64,000 nt of DNA, from the NCBI RefSeq assembly GCF_000424385.1, contig NZ_AUJU01000005.1, forward strand, positions 147,472 to 211,471, read 5' to 3'. The translations under genes were made by a program, and so were the position numbers. The notes beneath the pieces were generated by a model, which did no database searches, was not told the DNA's origin, and worked only from the letters and a program-made list of their open reading frames with translations. This DNA is from Butyrivibrio sp. LC3010 (GTDB lineage: Bacteria; Bacillota; Clostridia; Lachnospirales; Lachnospiraceae). Below, one piece after another: positions 43,909 through 51,987 of this stretch (the first letter of the stretch is position 1; each line of letters opens with the position of its first letter).

Positions 43909-46118
43909 ATATTGATTATTCCCAAAAAACAATAGAACAACTAGAGGCTATTAGAGAAGGTGTGCTTAGATGGTATGATTTTTACCCCAATAGCAGAGTT
44001 CTATATGTGCCAGATCAACTAGACAATGCCGATAGTAAATATGATTATATTATCTTAAGTGAGCAGTTTGAGAAAAAAAATAATCTTGATGCATTATTTG
44101 AACGAATCAAAAAATGTATGGATGATTCTTCAATACTACTTATCAAGATGAATAACCGATTCGGGATAAGATATTTTTGTGGAGATCGTGATCCATACAC
44201 GAATCGTAGCTTTGATGGTATTGAAAATTATAAACGAGCTTACGCTAGTGTAGATGATATATTTTCAGGCAGAATGTATAGTTGTGCAGAAATGAGAGAA
44301 ATGCTGAAAAAGGCAGGCATACGCTTTTCCAGATTTTATTCAATTATAAATGATTTAAATAATCCAAGAATGATCTATCGGGAGGATTATCTGCCAAATG
44401 AGGATTTATGTGGCAGGGTTTTTCCTGAATACAATTATCCTCAAGCTATTTTTTTAGAAGAAGAGAGCTTATATAATTCACTTGTTCAAAATGGAATGTT
44501 TCATGAGATGGCAAACTCTTATTTGGTAGAGTGTAGTCTGAGAGAAGATAACCCTAGACTTTCTGATGTCGTTCATGTTACTGCATCCCTTGAGCGTTCG
44601 AGAGAGGATGCTTTGTTTACAATTATTCACAAAAATAATTGTAAGATGACAGTGGAAAAACGTCCGGCTTATAAAGAGGGTACAAAGAGAATATCGGAGT
44701 TGGTTGATAATACAGGAGATTTAGAAAAAAATGGTGTGCCTGTAGTTAAATTATCACAAATAGATGATAGCTGCATTATGAAATATATAGAAGATCCTAT
44801 AGGACAGGTATATTTGGAGAAATTATTGAAAGAGGATATTGATTCTTTTCTTGTTGCCATGGATCATTTTAGGGATGAGATAATTGGATCGTCTGAACAT
44901 GTTAATGTAAAGAAAGCTGAGAAATGGAATTTGGATATACCATCAGAACGAATGGGAGTAGTTTTAAAGAGAGGATATGTTGATCTTGTTCCGTTAAATA
45001 GCTTTTTCAGAAGTGGAGAATTTGTTTTCTTTGATCAGGAATATATGGAGGAGGATTATCCTGCTAATGCAATTATCACAAGGATGATTTCTTCTTTTTG
45101 GGGATGGAATGCAGAATTGCATAAGCTGCTATCGCCTGATGTAATGTATGAAAGATATGGGCTTTTGCAGGATAAGCAAAAGTGGTTATCGATGGAGTGG
45201 AGATTTTTACAGCGCGTGTGGGGCGAGAATAGCCTTGGAGAGTATCACAGGAATAGGAGACGGGATACAAATGTTGTTTTTAGTAATAGGCAGAGAATGA
45301 ATTATTCTGCAGATGATTATAATCGCTTATTTGTAGATATATTTAGGAATGCTGATACACGCAAATTGATTGTTTTTGGAACCGGGAGATATGCTGAACG
45401 ATTTTATGATTTATATCATTATGATTATCCGGTATATGCCGTTATAGATAATAATAATGAAAAGTGGGGGACTAAATGGAAGGATCTTGAAGTACAATCT
45501 CCGGATATTTTACGAGAGTTTGCTAGTGGTGAATATAAAGTTATAGTTTGTGTAAAGAATTATATTTCAATTATGAAACAATTGGATGAATTGAAGGTGT
45601 TTGAGTATAGTTTTTTTGATCCTTCAAAGGACTATTCCCGAAAACGGAAACCTATCGGTGACTTGACACAAAGTGTAGAACTTTCTAAAAAGAAGTATCA
45701 TACAGGCTATGTTTCCGGTGTTTTTGATTTATTCCACATAGGACATTTGAATTTACTTCGAAGAGCGAAAGAGCAATGTGATTATTTGATAGTTGGGGTT
45801 GTTTCAGATGAGGGTGTGCGAAAACACAAAAGGGTAGAGCCATTTGTCCCATTTGAAGAAAGAATTGAGTTGGTGAAGGCGTGCCGTTATGTGGATGAGG
45901 CTGTAGAAATACCAATTGATCTAAACGGACCAAAAGAAGCATGGCCTATGTTTCATTATGATGTGCAATTTTCCGGAAGTGATTATGTTGATAGTCCATA
46001 TTGGTTAGATGCACAACAATGGCTTAGAAAACATGGGGCAGATTTAGTTTTCTTTCCATATACTGAGAGCACTAACTCAACAAATATAAAAGAACTTATT
46101 AAAAAGAAACTAATGTAG
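43905..46118 (+). CDS. Four-part fusion: methyltransferase-like + kinase-like + Rossmann-like + cytidylyltransferase
   Basis: 737 residues. About 20-180: degenerate SAM-methyltransferase-like region (KYDYIILSEQFE, DSSILLIKMNNRFG, SCAEMREMLKKAG). About 200-470: region with kinase-like end (DLVPLNSFFRSGEFVFFDQEY, resembling D-x-x-x-x-N and D-x-E metal sites). 484-575: the Rossmann domain (KLIVFGTGRYAER, AVIDNNNEKWG). 598-737: cytidylyltransferase (GVFDLFHIGHLNLL with HIGH, then TESTNSTNI near the end). The fifth chain in the window with this nucleotidyltransferase fold. The combination suggests activation of a phosphorylated alditol or heptose. Confidence 0.75.
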   Translation: MNIDYSQKTIEQLEAIREGVLRWYDFYPNSRVLYVPDQLDNADSKYDYIILSEQFEKKNNLDALFERIKKCMDDSSILLIKMNNRFGIRYFCGDRDPYTNRSFDGIENYKRAYASVDDIFSGRMYSCAEMREMLKKAGIRFSRFYSIINDLNNPRMIYREDYLPNEDLCGRVFPEYNYPQAIFLEEESLYNSLVQNGMFHEMANSYLVECSLREDNPRLSDVVHVTASLERSREDALFTIIHKNNCKMTVEKRPAYKEGTKRISELVDNTGDLEKNGVPVVKLSQIDDSCIMKYIEDPIGQVYLEKLLKEDIDSFLVAMDHFRDEIIGSSEHVNVKKAEKWNLDIPSERMGVVLKRGYVDLVPLNSFFRSGEFVFFDQEYMEEDYPANAIITRMISSFWGWNAELHKLLSPDVMYERYGLLQDKQKWLSMEWRFLQRVWGENSLGEYHRNRRRDTNVVFSNRQRMNYSADDYNRLFVDIFRNADTRKLIVFGTGRYAERFYDLYHYDYPVYAVIDNNNEKWGTKWKDLEVQSPDILREFASGEYKVIVCVKNYISIMKQLDELKVFEYSFFDPSKDYSRKRKPIGDLTQSVELSKKKYHTGYVSGVFDLFHIGHLNLLRRAKEQCDYLIVGVVSDEGVRKHKRVEPFVPFEERIELVKACRYVDEAVEIPIDLNGPKEAWPMFHYDVQFSGSDYVDSPYWLDAQQWLRKHGADLVFFPYTESTNSTNIKELIKKKLM

Positions 46119-46156
46119 ATAGTGATTGTAAAAAGATATAGTTATGGTGAATATCT

Positions 46157-46531
46157 ATGAATAAGGATGAACTGGTTCTGTCAACATTGCCCAAAACATG
46201 GGTTTTTGATTTGGATGGGACGATATTGAAACATAACGGATATATTATAGATGGAGTAGACTCTTTACTTCCCGGAGCTGCTGAATATATCTCAGAAATC
46301 CCGATAGAGGATAGGGTTGTGATTTTTACATCTCGTAAAGAACAGTATCGGGATCAAACTATAGATTTTTTGAAAAAGAATGGAATACGTTATGACAATA
46401 TTTTATTTGAGATGCCTATGGGGGAGAGGATTGTAGTTAATGATAGAAAACCTTCTGGTATAGATATGGCTGTAGCGATAAATATAAATAGAAATGAATT
46501 TATGATTCCGATTATCAAGAGGGTTACATAA
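46157..46531 (+). CDS. Small HAD-superfamily phosphatase-like protein
   Basis: 124 residues. WVFDLDGTILKHNG (15-28) carries the HAD nucleophile Asp and D+2; IFTSRKEQYRD near 57-67 is motif II-like; VVNDRKPSG near 92-100 is where the motif IV Asp should be. It is short, without a cap domain, like KdsC or GmhB relatives. Substrate likely a sugar phosphate from the surrounding pathway. Confidence 0.75.
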   Translation: MNKDELVLSTLPKTWVFDLDGTILKHNGYIIDGVDSLLPGAAEYISEIPIEDRVVIFTSRKEQYRDQTIDFLKKNGIRYDNILFEMPMGERIVVNDRKPSGIDMAVAININRNEFMIPIIKRVT

Positions 46532-46581
46532 ATGTAAAAATATGGATATCAGATCGTGTGCAGAAAATATAGGAGGGGCAT

Positions 46582-47097
46582 TTGAGGAAGGCGGCTTTTC
46601 TTGACCGAGATGGAACAATAAATGTTGATAGGGGATATGTTCATAGACCTTGCGAATTTATATTTATGGAAGGTGCTATTGAAGGGCTAAAGCTACTTAG
46701 AGAAGCTGGATTTCTTATAATAGTTATAACAAACCAGTCAGGAATTGGTAGGGGATATTTTTCAGAACAAGAATATCTTCAATTTCAAAACTGGATAGAT
46801 AACGAGCTTGACGGATATGAAGTTCATATTGATGGATGGTATTATTGTCCTCATGTTGAGGAGGATAATTGCAGTTGCCGAAAACCTAAGATAGGTTTAT
46901 TTGAAAATGCAGCGAATGATTTTGACATAGACTGGGATACTTCATTTGCAGTAGGGGATAAACTGCGGGACTTGACAATCTGTGAGATTAAGAATATGAG
47001 AGGATATTGGATATCTTCAGACACTGAAATAGAATTATCACATAATATTATGAGGGTAAGTTCACTAAAAGAAGCAGTGGAAAATTTTATTTCTTAA
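46582..47097 (+). CDS. gmhB: D,D-heptose 1,7-bisphosphate phosphatase
   Basis: 171 residues, HAD phosphatase. FLD8-R-D10-GTIN, NQSGIGRGYF (51-60) and the zinc knuckle C89-P-H91 .. C97-S-C99-R-K-P are GmhB signatures. TTG start with a strong ribosome site (aggagggg at 46571). It removes the 7-phosphate from heptose 1,7-bisphosphate between the two HldE steps. It lies 14 kb from hldE but in the same co-directional run. Confidence 0.9.
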   Translation: MRKAAFLDRDGTINVDRGYVHRPCEFIFMEGAIEGLKLLREAGFLIIVITNQSGIGRGYFSEQEYLQFQNWIDNELDGYEVHIDGWYYCPHVEEDNCSCRKPKIGLFENAANDFDIDWDTSFAVGDKLRDLTICEIKNMRGYWISSDTEIELSHNIMRVSSLKEAVENFIS

Positions 47098-47103
47098 GTT
47101 TCA

Positions 47104-47119
47104 TGTCAGTATACTGACA
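47104..47119. repeat. 16-bp perfect palindrome
   Basis: tgtcagtatactgaca just after the gmhB stop codon, with no loop and no U-tract. It could be a protein-binding site for the LicD gene downstream, or chance. Confidence 0.5.
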
Positions 47120-47231
47120 CGTTGATGATATATTCTGAACTTTTTTATAGGTTTTTATTACAATACACGTAGTATAGGTGCATATGGGTAATATGGGATA
47201 GTTACAAAAGTGGAGATAGGGGAAGTGGAAA

Positions 47232-48242
47232 ATGATTGATAATATTTCAAAGCTAAGGCAAATTCAATTAGAATTGCTTGATGAATTTTCCAAGGTTTGT
47301 GAAGCACATAATCTAAAGTGGTATGCCATATTTGGTACACTACTGGGAGCCATTCGTGAGGAAGGTTTCCTCCCTTGGGATGATGACATAGATGTAGCGA
47401 TGCCAATAGATGATTTTAGGACATTATGCCTTCATAAGGAGTGGTTTGATGATAGATATTATCTGCAGACTCCTTTAGATGAAGGATTAATCCGTATGGC
47501 TAAGCTTCGCAAGAATGGAACTACAGCTTTTAGAGGAGGATTTTTGGAGAATCTAAGAGCCGGTGGGCATAGAGGTATTCCGATAGACATTATTCCTCTC
47601 TCTGAGATTCCGGGTACCGGTTCATGTTGTACTCCGACTCTTGGAGGAACAAAAAGAAAGCACGTCTACCTTAATGAATGGTTTGAGCCTGCAGGAATCG
47701 CGCAATTTGAAGGGATAACTGTGCGTATTCCGGCTAAACCGAGAAAAATCCTATCTGAGACATATGGTGATTGGGGATGGCCTTCGGGGGCTGAACATTG
47801 CGTGCCAGGGTATTGGTTTTTTGATACTGAGACTGACTATACCGTATATTTCAAGAGATATACCGGGATGCTTGAAGGAATTGAAGGTAAGAAGATTTAC
47901 CTATTCGGAGCAGCTGATTCGCTTCGTATATGGCTTGAGAGGTTTGGTCTTAATAGTCAGGTAGTTTGTGCTTTTGATAATTCACCTGCGAAATGGGGAA
48001 AGAAGGTATTTGGTGTTGATGTAAGAAATCCTGAAGAATTAAAATCGATGATTGATGACAACAGCAGAGTGATAATTGTGAGTCTGTGGCATCAGGAAAT
48101 AGGTCGTCAGTTGGAAAAAATGGGAATAACTGACTATTACGTTTATATTGATGATTATTATGATGAGAAAGTAGGGAACAAAGTAGTCAGAAGAGAGGAT
48201 TTACCTAAAGGAGATACATCTATTCCAAAGTGGGAATTCTAA
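47232..48242 (+). CDS. LicD-family phosphotransferase + C-terminal Rossmann-like domain
   Basis: 336 residues. Residues 10-215 are LicD: WYAIFGTLLGAIREEGFLPWDDDIDVAMP (nucleotidyltransferase-like G-x-L and D-D-D metal site), then RMAKLRKNGTTAFRG. LicD proteins transfer phosphocholine or related phosphodiesters to glycans. Residues 217-320 are the recurring Rossmann domain (IYLFGAADSLR, AFDNSPAKWG). A truncated paralogue lies at 56651. Followed by a strong terminator. Confidence 0.83.
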   Translation: MIDNISKLRQIQLELLDEFSKVCEAHNLKWYAIFGTLLGAIREEGFLPWDDDIDVAMPIDDFRTLCLHKEWFDDRYYLQTPLDEGLIRMAKLRKNGTTAFRGGFLENLRAGGHRGIPIDIIPLSEIPGTGSCCTPTLGGTKRKHVYLNEWFEPAGIAQFEGITVRIPAKPRKILSETYGDWGWPSGAEHCVPGYWFFDTETDYTVYFKRYTGMLEGIEGKKIYLFGAADSLRIWLERFGLNSQVVCAFDNSPAKWGKKVFGVDVRNPEELKSMIDDNSRVIIVSLWHQEIGRQLEKMGITDYYVYIDDYYDEKVGNKVVRREDLPKGDTSIPKWEF

Positions 48243-48325
48243 TAATTGCTATTTTGGATGATATAGTGAATTTTTATTTTTGAATATAATATTTTAAGAG
48301 GAATGCGTAATATTATTAGTGATTG

Positions 48326-48365
48326 ACAAGATTCAAACAGATTTATTGTTTGAATCTTGTTTTTG
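48326..48365 (+). terminator. Strong intrinsic terminator
   Basis: 14-bp perfect stem acaagattcaaaca (48326-48339) / tgtttgaatcttgt (48347-48360), 7-nt loop, then ttttgtt. It closes the run that ends with the LicD gene and precedes the ATPase gene. Confidence 0.88.
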
Positions 48366-48405
48366 TTATATCATATATGTATCAATTATATGAGAGGAAT
48401 TATTC

Positions 48406-49521
48406 ATGAAGATTTTGAGGGTTGAGGCTAGTAATTTTAAAAATTGTGAAGATGGTTTCAGTATAGACTTTATGCCTACGGCAAGGAAAACATCTGAAGA
48501 TAAAGAGTATGAATTACAGGAAATAGCAGAAGAATTGTATGTTTTTTCTACCGTGGGGATAGTGGGGAAAAATGCTTCGGGAAAAACAACAGTACTGGAT
48601 TTATTGAATGTTTGTTATGATATCTTGACCAGGTTCAGAATTGGCAAGAAAGAGTATTCTCTAAATGGAGCAAAACTGACAATCTATTTCTTTTATGAGG
48701 GATGCATATATAAGTATCAGTTACAGCTTAATGATGATGATGTTACAGGAATAGTTTATTTCGAAGATCAGATCATCATGAAGAAAGAATATTATAAAAC
48801 CTATGTAAATAAGATTTTTGACGATGATGGATTTGAGATTTGTGAATTTGATAGTAGACTCCCTAAAGATACATCAATAGCATTTTTTGTGATAGATGCT
48901 ATTCAGAATGGTACGGCATATATAAAGAGCAGTGATTTTGGGCCGGATATTTTTAGGTTGGTTTTTTATATGGAGAAAACATTAAAAAACTTTAATGAGA
49001 TTTTGAAGAAAATACTTAGAATTTTTGATGAGAATATTTCCGGTTTAGAAAAAGTAGATGAGAATAATTACAAAATAGTGTTTGATGGCAAGGAAGAAGT
49101 AGTCTCAGATGAGGTTTTGTATACCAGACTTTCCAGTGGAACAAACAAGGGGCTAAGGCTATACATGTTTGTAGCTTTATCTTTGCTAAATGGTGATGAT
49201 TTGATTATTGATGAGATAGAAAATCATTTTCATAAGACTTTAGTTGAGAACATAATAAGCTTATATAAAGACAAGAGTGTTAATAAAAATAATGCCTCTT
49301 TGATATTTACTACACATTATTGCGAGTTGTTAGATTTGTTTGATAGGCAGGACAATATTTATGTTACAAGAGCAGATAGCAAAGTCAGATTATTCAATAT
49401 GTACAGAGATTATAACATTAGGTCAGAGCTTCAAAAAAGTAAGCAATTTTATAACGATGCATTTAATACTGCTGTTAATTATGAAGCACTTATGGATCTT
49501 AAGAAGGAATTGAGAAGATGA
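48406..49521 (+). CDS. AAA/ABC-type ATPase (AAA_15-like), possible defence protein
   Basis: 371 residues. Starts with LRVEASNFKNCEDGFSIDF, has Walker A G54-K-N-A-S-G-K-T-T62, an ABC-like signature LSSGTNKG near 245-252 and Walker B LIIDEIENHFH with H-loop TTHYCELL. This is the OLD/RecF/SMC-like ATPase architecture used in AbiL, PARIS and related defence pairs. The stop overlaps the next gene (ATGA). It interrupts the glycan genes, suggesting a later insertion. Confidence 0.82.
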   Translation: MKILRVEASNFKNCEDGFSIDFMPTARKTSEDKEYELQEIAEELYVFSTVGIVGKNASGKTTVLDLLNVCYDILTRFRIGKKEYSLNGAKLTIYFFYEGCIYKYQLQLNDDDVTGIVYFEDQIIMKKEYYKTYVNKIFDDDGFEICEFDSRLPKDTSIAFFVIDAIQNGTAYIKSSDFGPDIFRLVFYMEKTLKNFNEILKKILRIFDENISGLEKVDENNYKIVFDGKEEVVSDEVLYTRLSSGTNKGLRLYMFVALSLLNGDDLIIDEIENHFHKTLVENIISLYKDKSVNKNNASLIFTTHYCELLDLFDRQDNIYVTRADSKVRLFNMYRDYNIRSELQKSKQFYNDAFNTAVNYEALMDLKKELRR

Positions 49522-50036
49522 AGCTACTTGTTATGTGTGAAGGTCCAAATGAGAAGACGATTATGGATTTGCTATTAGCTAATAATTGTCTGGCATTTTC
49601 AGAGGATGACCTATTGGGAAGTGTGATTTTTCATGCCAGACAAATAAAGAAATCATCTTTGGTTAGAATCGAATTGAATGCATATATGGGTGACGTTAAG
49701 ATACTAAGAATTTGAGATAAGCAAAGCGATAAGCTGGCAATTCCTAAAGAATATGCGAATAAAATTGTATGTGTTGAAAGGTATTGTACATTACCTGAAC
49801 TGGAAATGTTATTGATTATAGCGGAAAATAAGAAAGATGAATTTGAAAAAGTAAAATCAAAGATTTCAGCTAAGGAATTTGCCAAGACAAATATAAAGTA
49901 TAACAATCATTATTATGATAATAGTAGTAAGTTTTACGTTGATTATTTTGGAAATAATATAAGTCTTCTTATACAAACAATCCGCGAATATGCCGAATTA
50001 AAGGTAAATCACATGCTAAAGATCAACATTGTTTAG
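49518..50036 (+). pseudogene. Partner of the ATPase (TOPRIM/RloB-like), interrupted by in-frame TGA
   Basis: Residues before the stop (MKLLVMCEGPNEKTIMDLLL to KILRI) and after it (DKQSDKLAIPKEY, ERYCTLPELEMLLIIAEN) lie in the same frame, separated by one TGA at 49713-49715. A Gly codon (gga) there would give RIGDKQSDKL, so a single G-to-T change seems to have stopped the gene. The CEG-x-x-E-K start and PELEMLLIIAE resemble TOPRIM or RloB-type partners of such ATPases; recognition is moderate. If the stop is real, the pair is probably inactive. Confidence 0.7.
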
Positions 50037-50088
50037 CAGAACTGTTGAATTAGTAATAATGGATAATTCTATGAGGGGATACTAATAT

Positions 50089-51138
50089 ATGGATGCTAAG
50101 ATAATAGAGTTGATTAGCAATCATCTTCAGGATGACTTCAGCAGACAAATTTTTGATAAACGGGTTAAATGGTCAGAGACCAGGGATAATTGCTATATTG
50201 ACCAATTGCTTGAACTAGTTGTAGATGCAGGCGAGAAAAGCAAGGTCATTACTAAACTTAAAAATACAAAAGGTAAACTTGTTATTCGTGGCGCAGGGAA
50301 TGAATACCGTAGTTGGATTAGATGGATTCCTGATTTGAAATTTGAAGCATTTTGCGATAGTGATCCTGTGAAAATAGCCAATGGAAATATATATGGCAAA
50401 CCGGTGATTTCTAATAAAGATTTTTATGAGAATTATGAGGACTATTTTATAGCAGTCAACTCAACTGCATATAATTCAGAGATATTATCAGAACTGAAGA
50501 ATAATGGTGTTGATGAAAAACGTATCATCAATTTGGGAGATGTATGTAAGCAAATTTGTGGAACTCAGTATTTTGAGAAAGGTATTATCGCACCTGTTCA
50601 AAATGAGGTTTTTGTAGATGGCGGAGCCTATGATGGTGCAACATGCGACCGCTTTATTGAATGGTGTAGTGGGAATTATAATTCAATCTATGCTTTTGAA
50701 CCAGACAAAAGAAATTACGAAAGGCTAAATAAAAAGGTAAAGGATAATAATTTGTTAATGCCTAAAATGCATCTTATAAATAGAGGCCTCTGGAGCAAGG
50801 AAACAACTCTTTCATTTTCAGAGTCAGGAACGCAGGGCTCCCATATTACGGAAGGAGAGGGAACTATTCAAATAAAAACTGCTGCAATCGATGATGTGAT
50901 TAAGGATGATAAAGTCACGTTTATTAAACTTGATGTGGAGGGGGCTGAAAAAGAAGCGCTTCTTGGAGCAGAAGAGATAATAAGACGTGATCATCCCAGA
51001 ATGGCAATAAGTATATATCATAAGCCTGAAGATATATGGGAACTTCCGGAACTGGTGTTATCTCTTAATAATGATTACAAATTATGGCTGAGACATTATC
51101 AGCTCAGCGAGTGTGAGACTATTCTGTATGCGTTATGA
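50089..51138 (+). CDS. Rossmann-like domain + FkbM-family methyltransferase
   Basis: 349 residues. Residues 60-155 are the Rossmann domain (KLVIRGAGNEYRS, AFCDSDPVK). Residues 172-345 are FkbM: VFVDGGAYDGATCDRF (SAM-binding), YAFEPDKRN, FIKLDVEGAEKEALLG and MAISIYHKPEDIW. It is the second FkbM/Rossmann fusion in the locus (see 34807). Ribosome site gagggg at 50072. Probable O-methyltransferase acting on the glycan or its precursor. Confidence 0.83.
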   Translation: MDAKIIELISNHLQDDFSRQIFDKRVKWSETRDNCYIDQLLELVVDAGEKSKVITKLKNTKGKLVIRGAGNEYRSWIRWIPDLKFEAFCDSDPVKIANGNIYGKPVISNKDFYENYEDYFIAVNSTAYNSEILSELKNNGVDEKRIINLGDVCKQICGTQYFEKGIIAPVQNEVFVDGGAYDGATCDRFIEWCSGNYNSIYAFEPDKRNYERLNKKVKDNNLLMPKMHLINRGLWSKETTLSFSESGTQGSHITEGEGTIQIKTAAIDDVIKDDKVTFIKLDVEGAEKEALLGAEEIIRRDHPRMAISIYHKPEDIWELPELVLSLNNDYKLWLRHYQLSECETILYAL

Positions 51139-51169
51139 ATAAGATGAATTCAATTTTGGGTGATTTAAT

Positions 51170-51952
51170 ATGAGTAATGAAAAAAATACGAGAGCGCAAC
51201 AACGACTACTGTATATGGCTAATACTATTGAAGGCATTTTGAACAGTAACGAAATACCACATTCTATAATATATGGAACCCTTCTAGGGGCAGTAAGGCA
51301 TGGGGGGTTTATACCATGGGACGATGATTTTGATTTTTGTGTTTTTGATGAGGTGTATGATGAAGCAATAAGGTGTTTACGCAAAGAACTACCGGAGGAT
51401 CTGTTTGTTGAGGATGAGACAACAGAGCCTCTATTTTTTCATGCATGGGCACATGTAAAGGATTTAAATACCGTAGCATACAGTAAAGCCTTTCTTCAAG
51501 ACAATGCATATGCACACCATGGCCTTTCAATTGACTTATATCGAATGAAAAAGGTGAAGTTTTCAGATATGTATGAAGAAGCTGAGAGGCAGTATGATAT
51601 ATATATTGAGAAAAGAAAGAAATTAGGTCTCATGAGCGACGAAGAGTATAAAAGACGTGTGACGGAAGGGAAAGCAGCTCGTGAACGCTGGTATAATAGG
51701 ATACTTGTTAAATCCGAAAAAAATAATGAGGATACCGAAAGATATATATATTGTAATATATACACTTCGCTTTTTAGGCATGAGATAGATGATTTTTTCC
51801 CTTTAAAAAAATACAAATTTGAAGATTTGGAATTTTGGGGGCCAAATAATGGTGATAAGATGCTAAAGCATTGGTATGGCAATTCATATATGAATCTGCC
51901 TCCGGTTGAAAGGCGGGTTGCTCATTTTGATTCTGTGAAGTTTTTGGATTAA
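51170..51952 (+). CDS. LicD-family phosphotransferase
   Basis: 260 residues, LicD only. IIYGTLLGAVRHGGFIPWDD (about 33-52) then DFDFCVFDEVYDEA is the family active-site region, and H-W-Y-G-N near the end completes it. A frameshifted paralogue lies at 58282. Transfers a phosphodiester substituent to a glycan, by family. Confidence 0.85.
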   Translation: MSNEKNTRAQQRLLYMANTIEGILNSNEIPHSIIYGTLLGAVRHGGFIPWDDDFDFCVFDEVYDEAIRCLRKELPEDLFVEDETTEPLFFHAWAHVKDLNTVAYSKAFLQDNAYAHHGLSIDLYRMKKVKFSDMYEEAERQYDIYIEKRKKLGLMSDEEYKRRVTEGKAARERWYNRILVKSEKNNEDTERYIYCNIYTSLFRHEIDDFFPLKKYKFEDLEFWGPNNGDKMLKHWYGNSYMNLPPVERRVAHFDSVKFLD

Positions 51953-51987
51953 GGCATTATTTGAGTTGTGTTCTAATTAGATAAAAG

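Noticed and set aside
49713..49715. TGA as selenocysteine or readthrough codon
   Set aside because: No SECIS-like hairpin was noticed right after it, and the expected residue is Gly, so a nonsense mutation is more likely.
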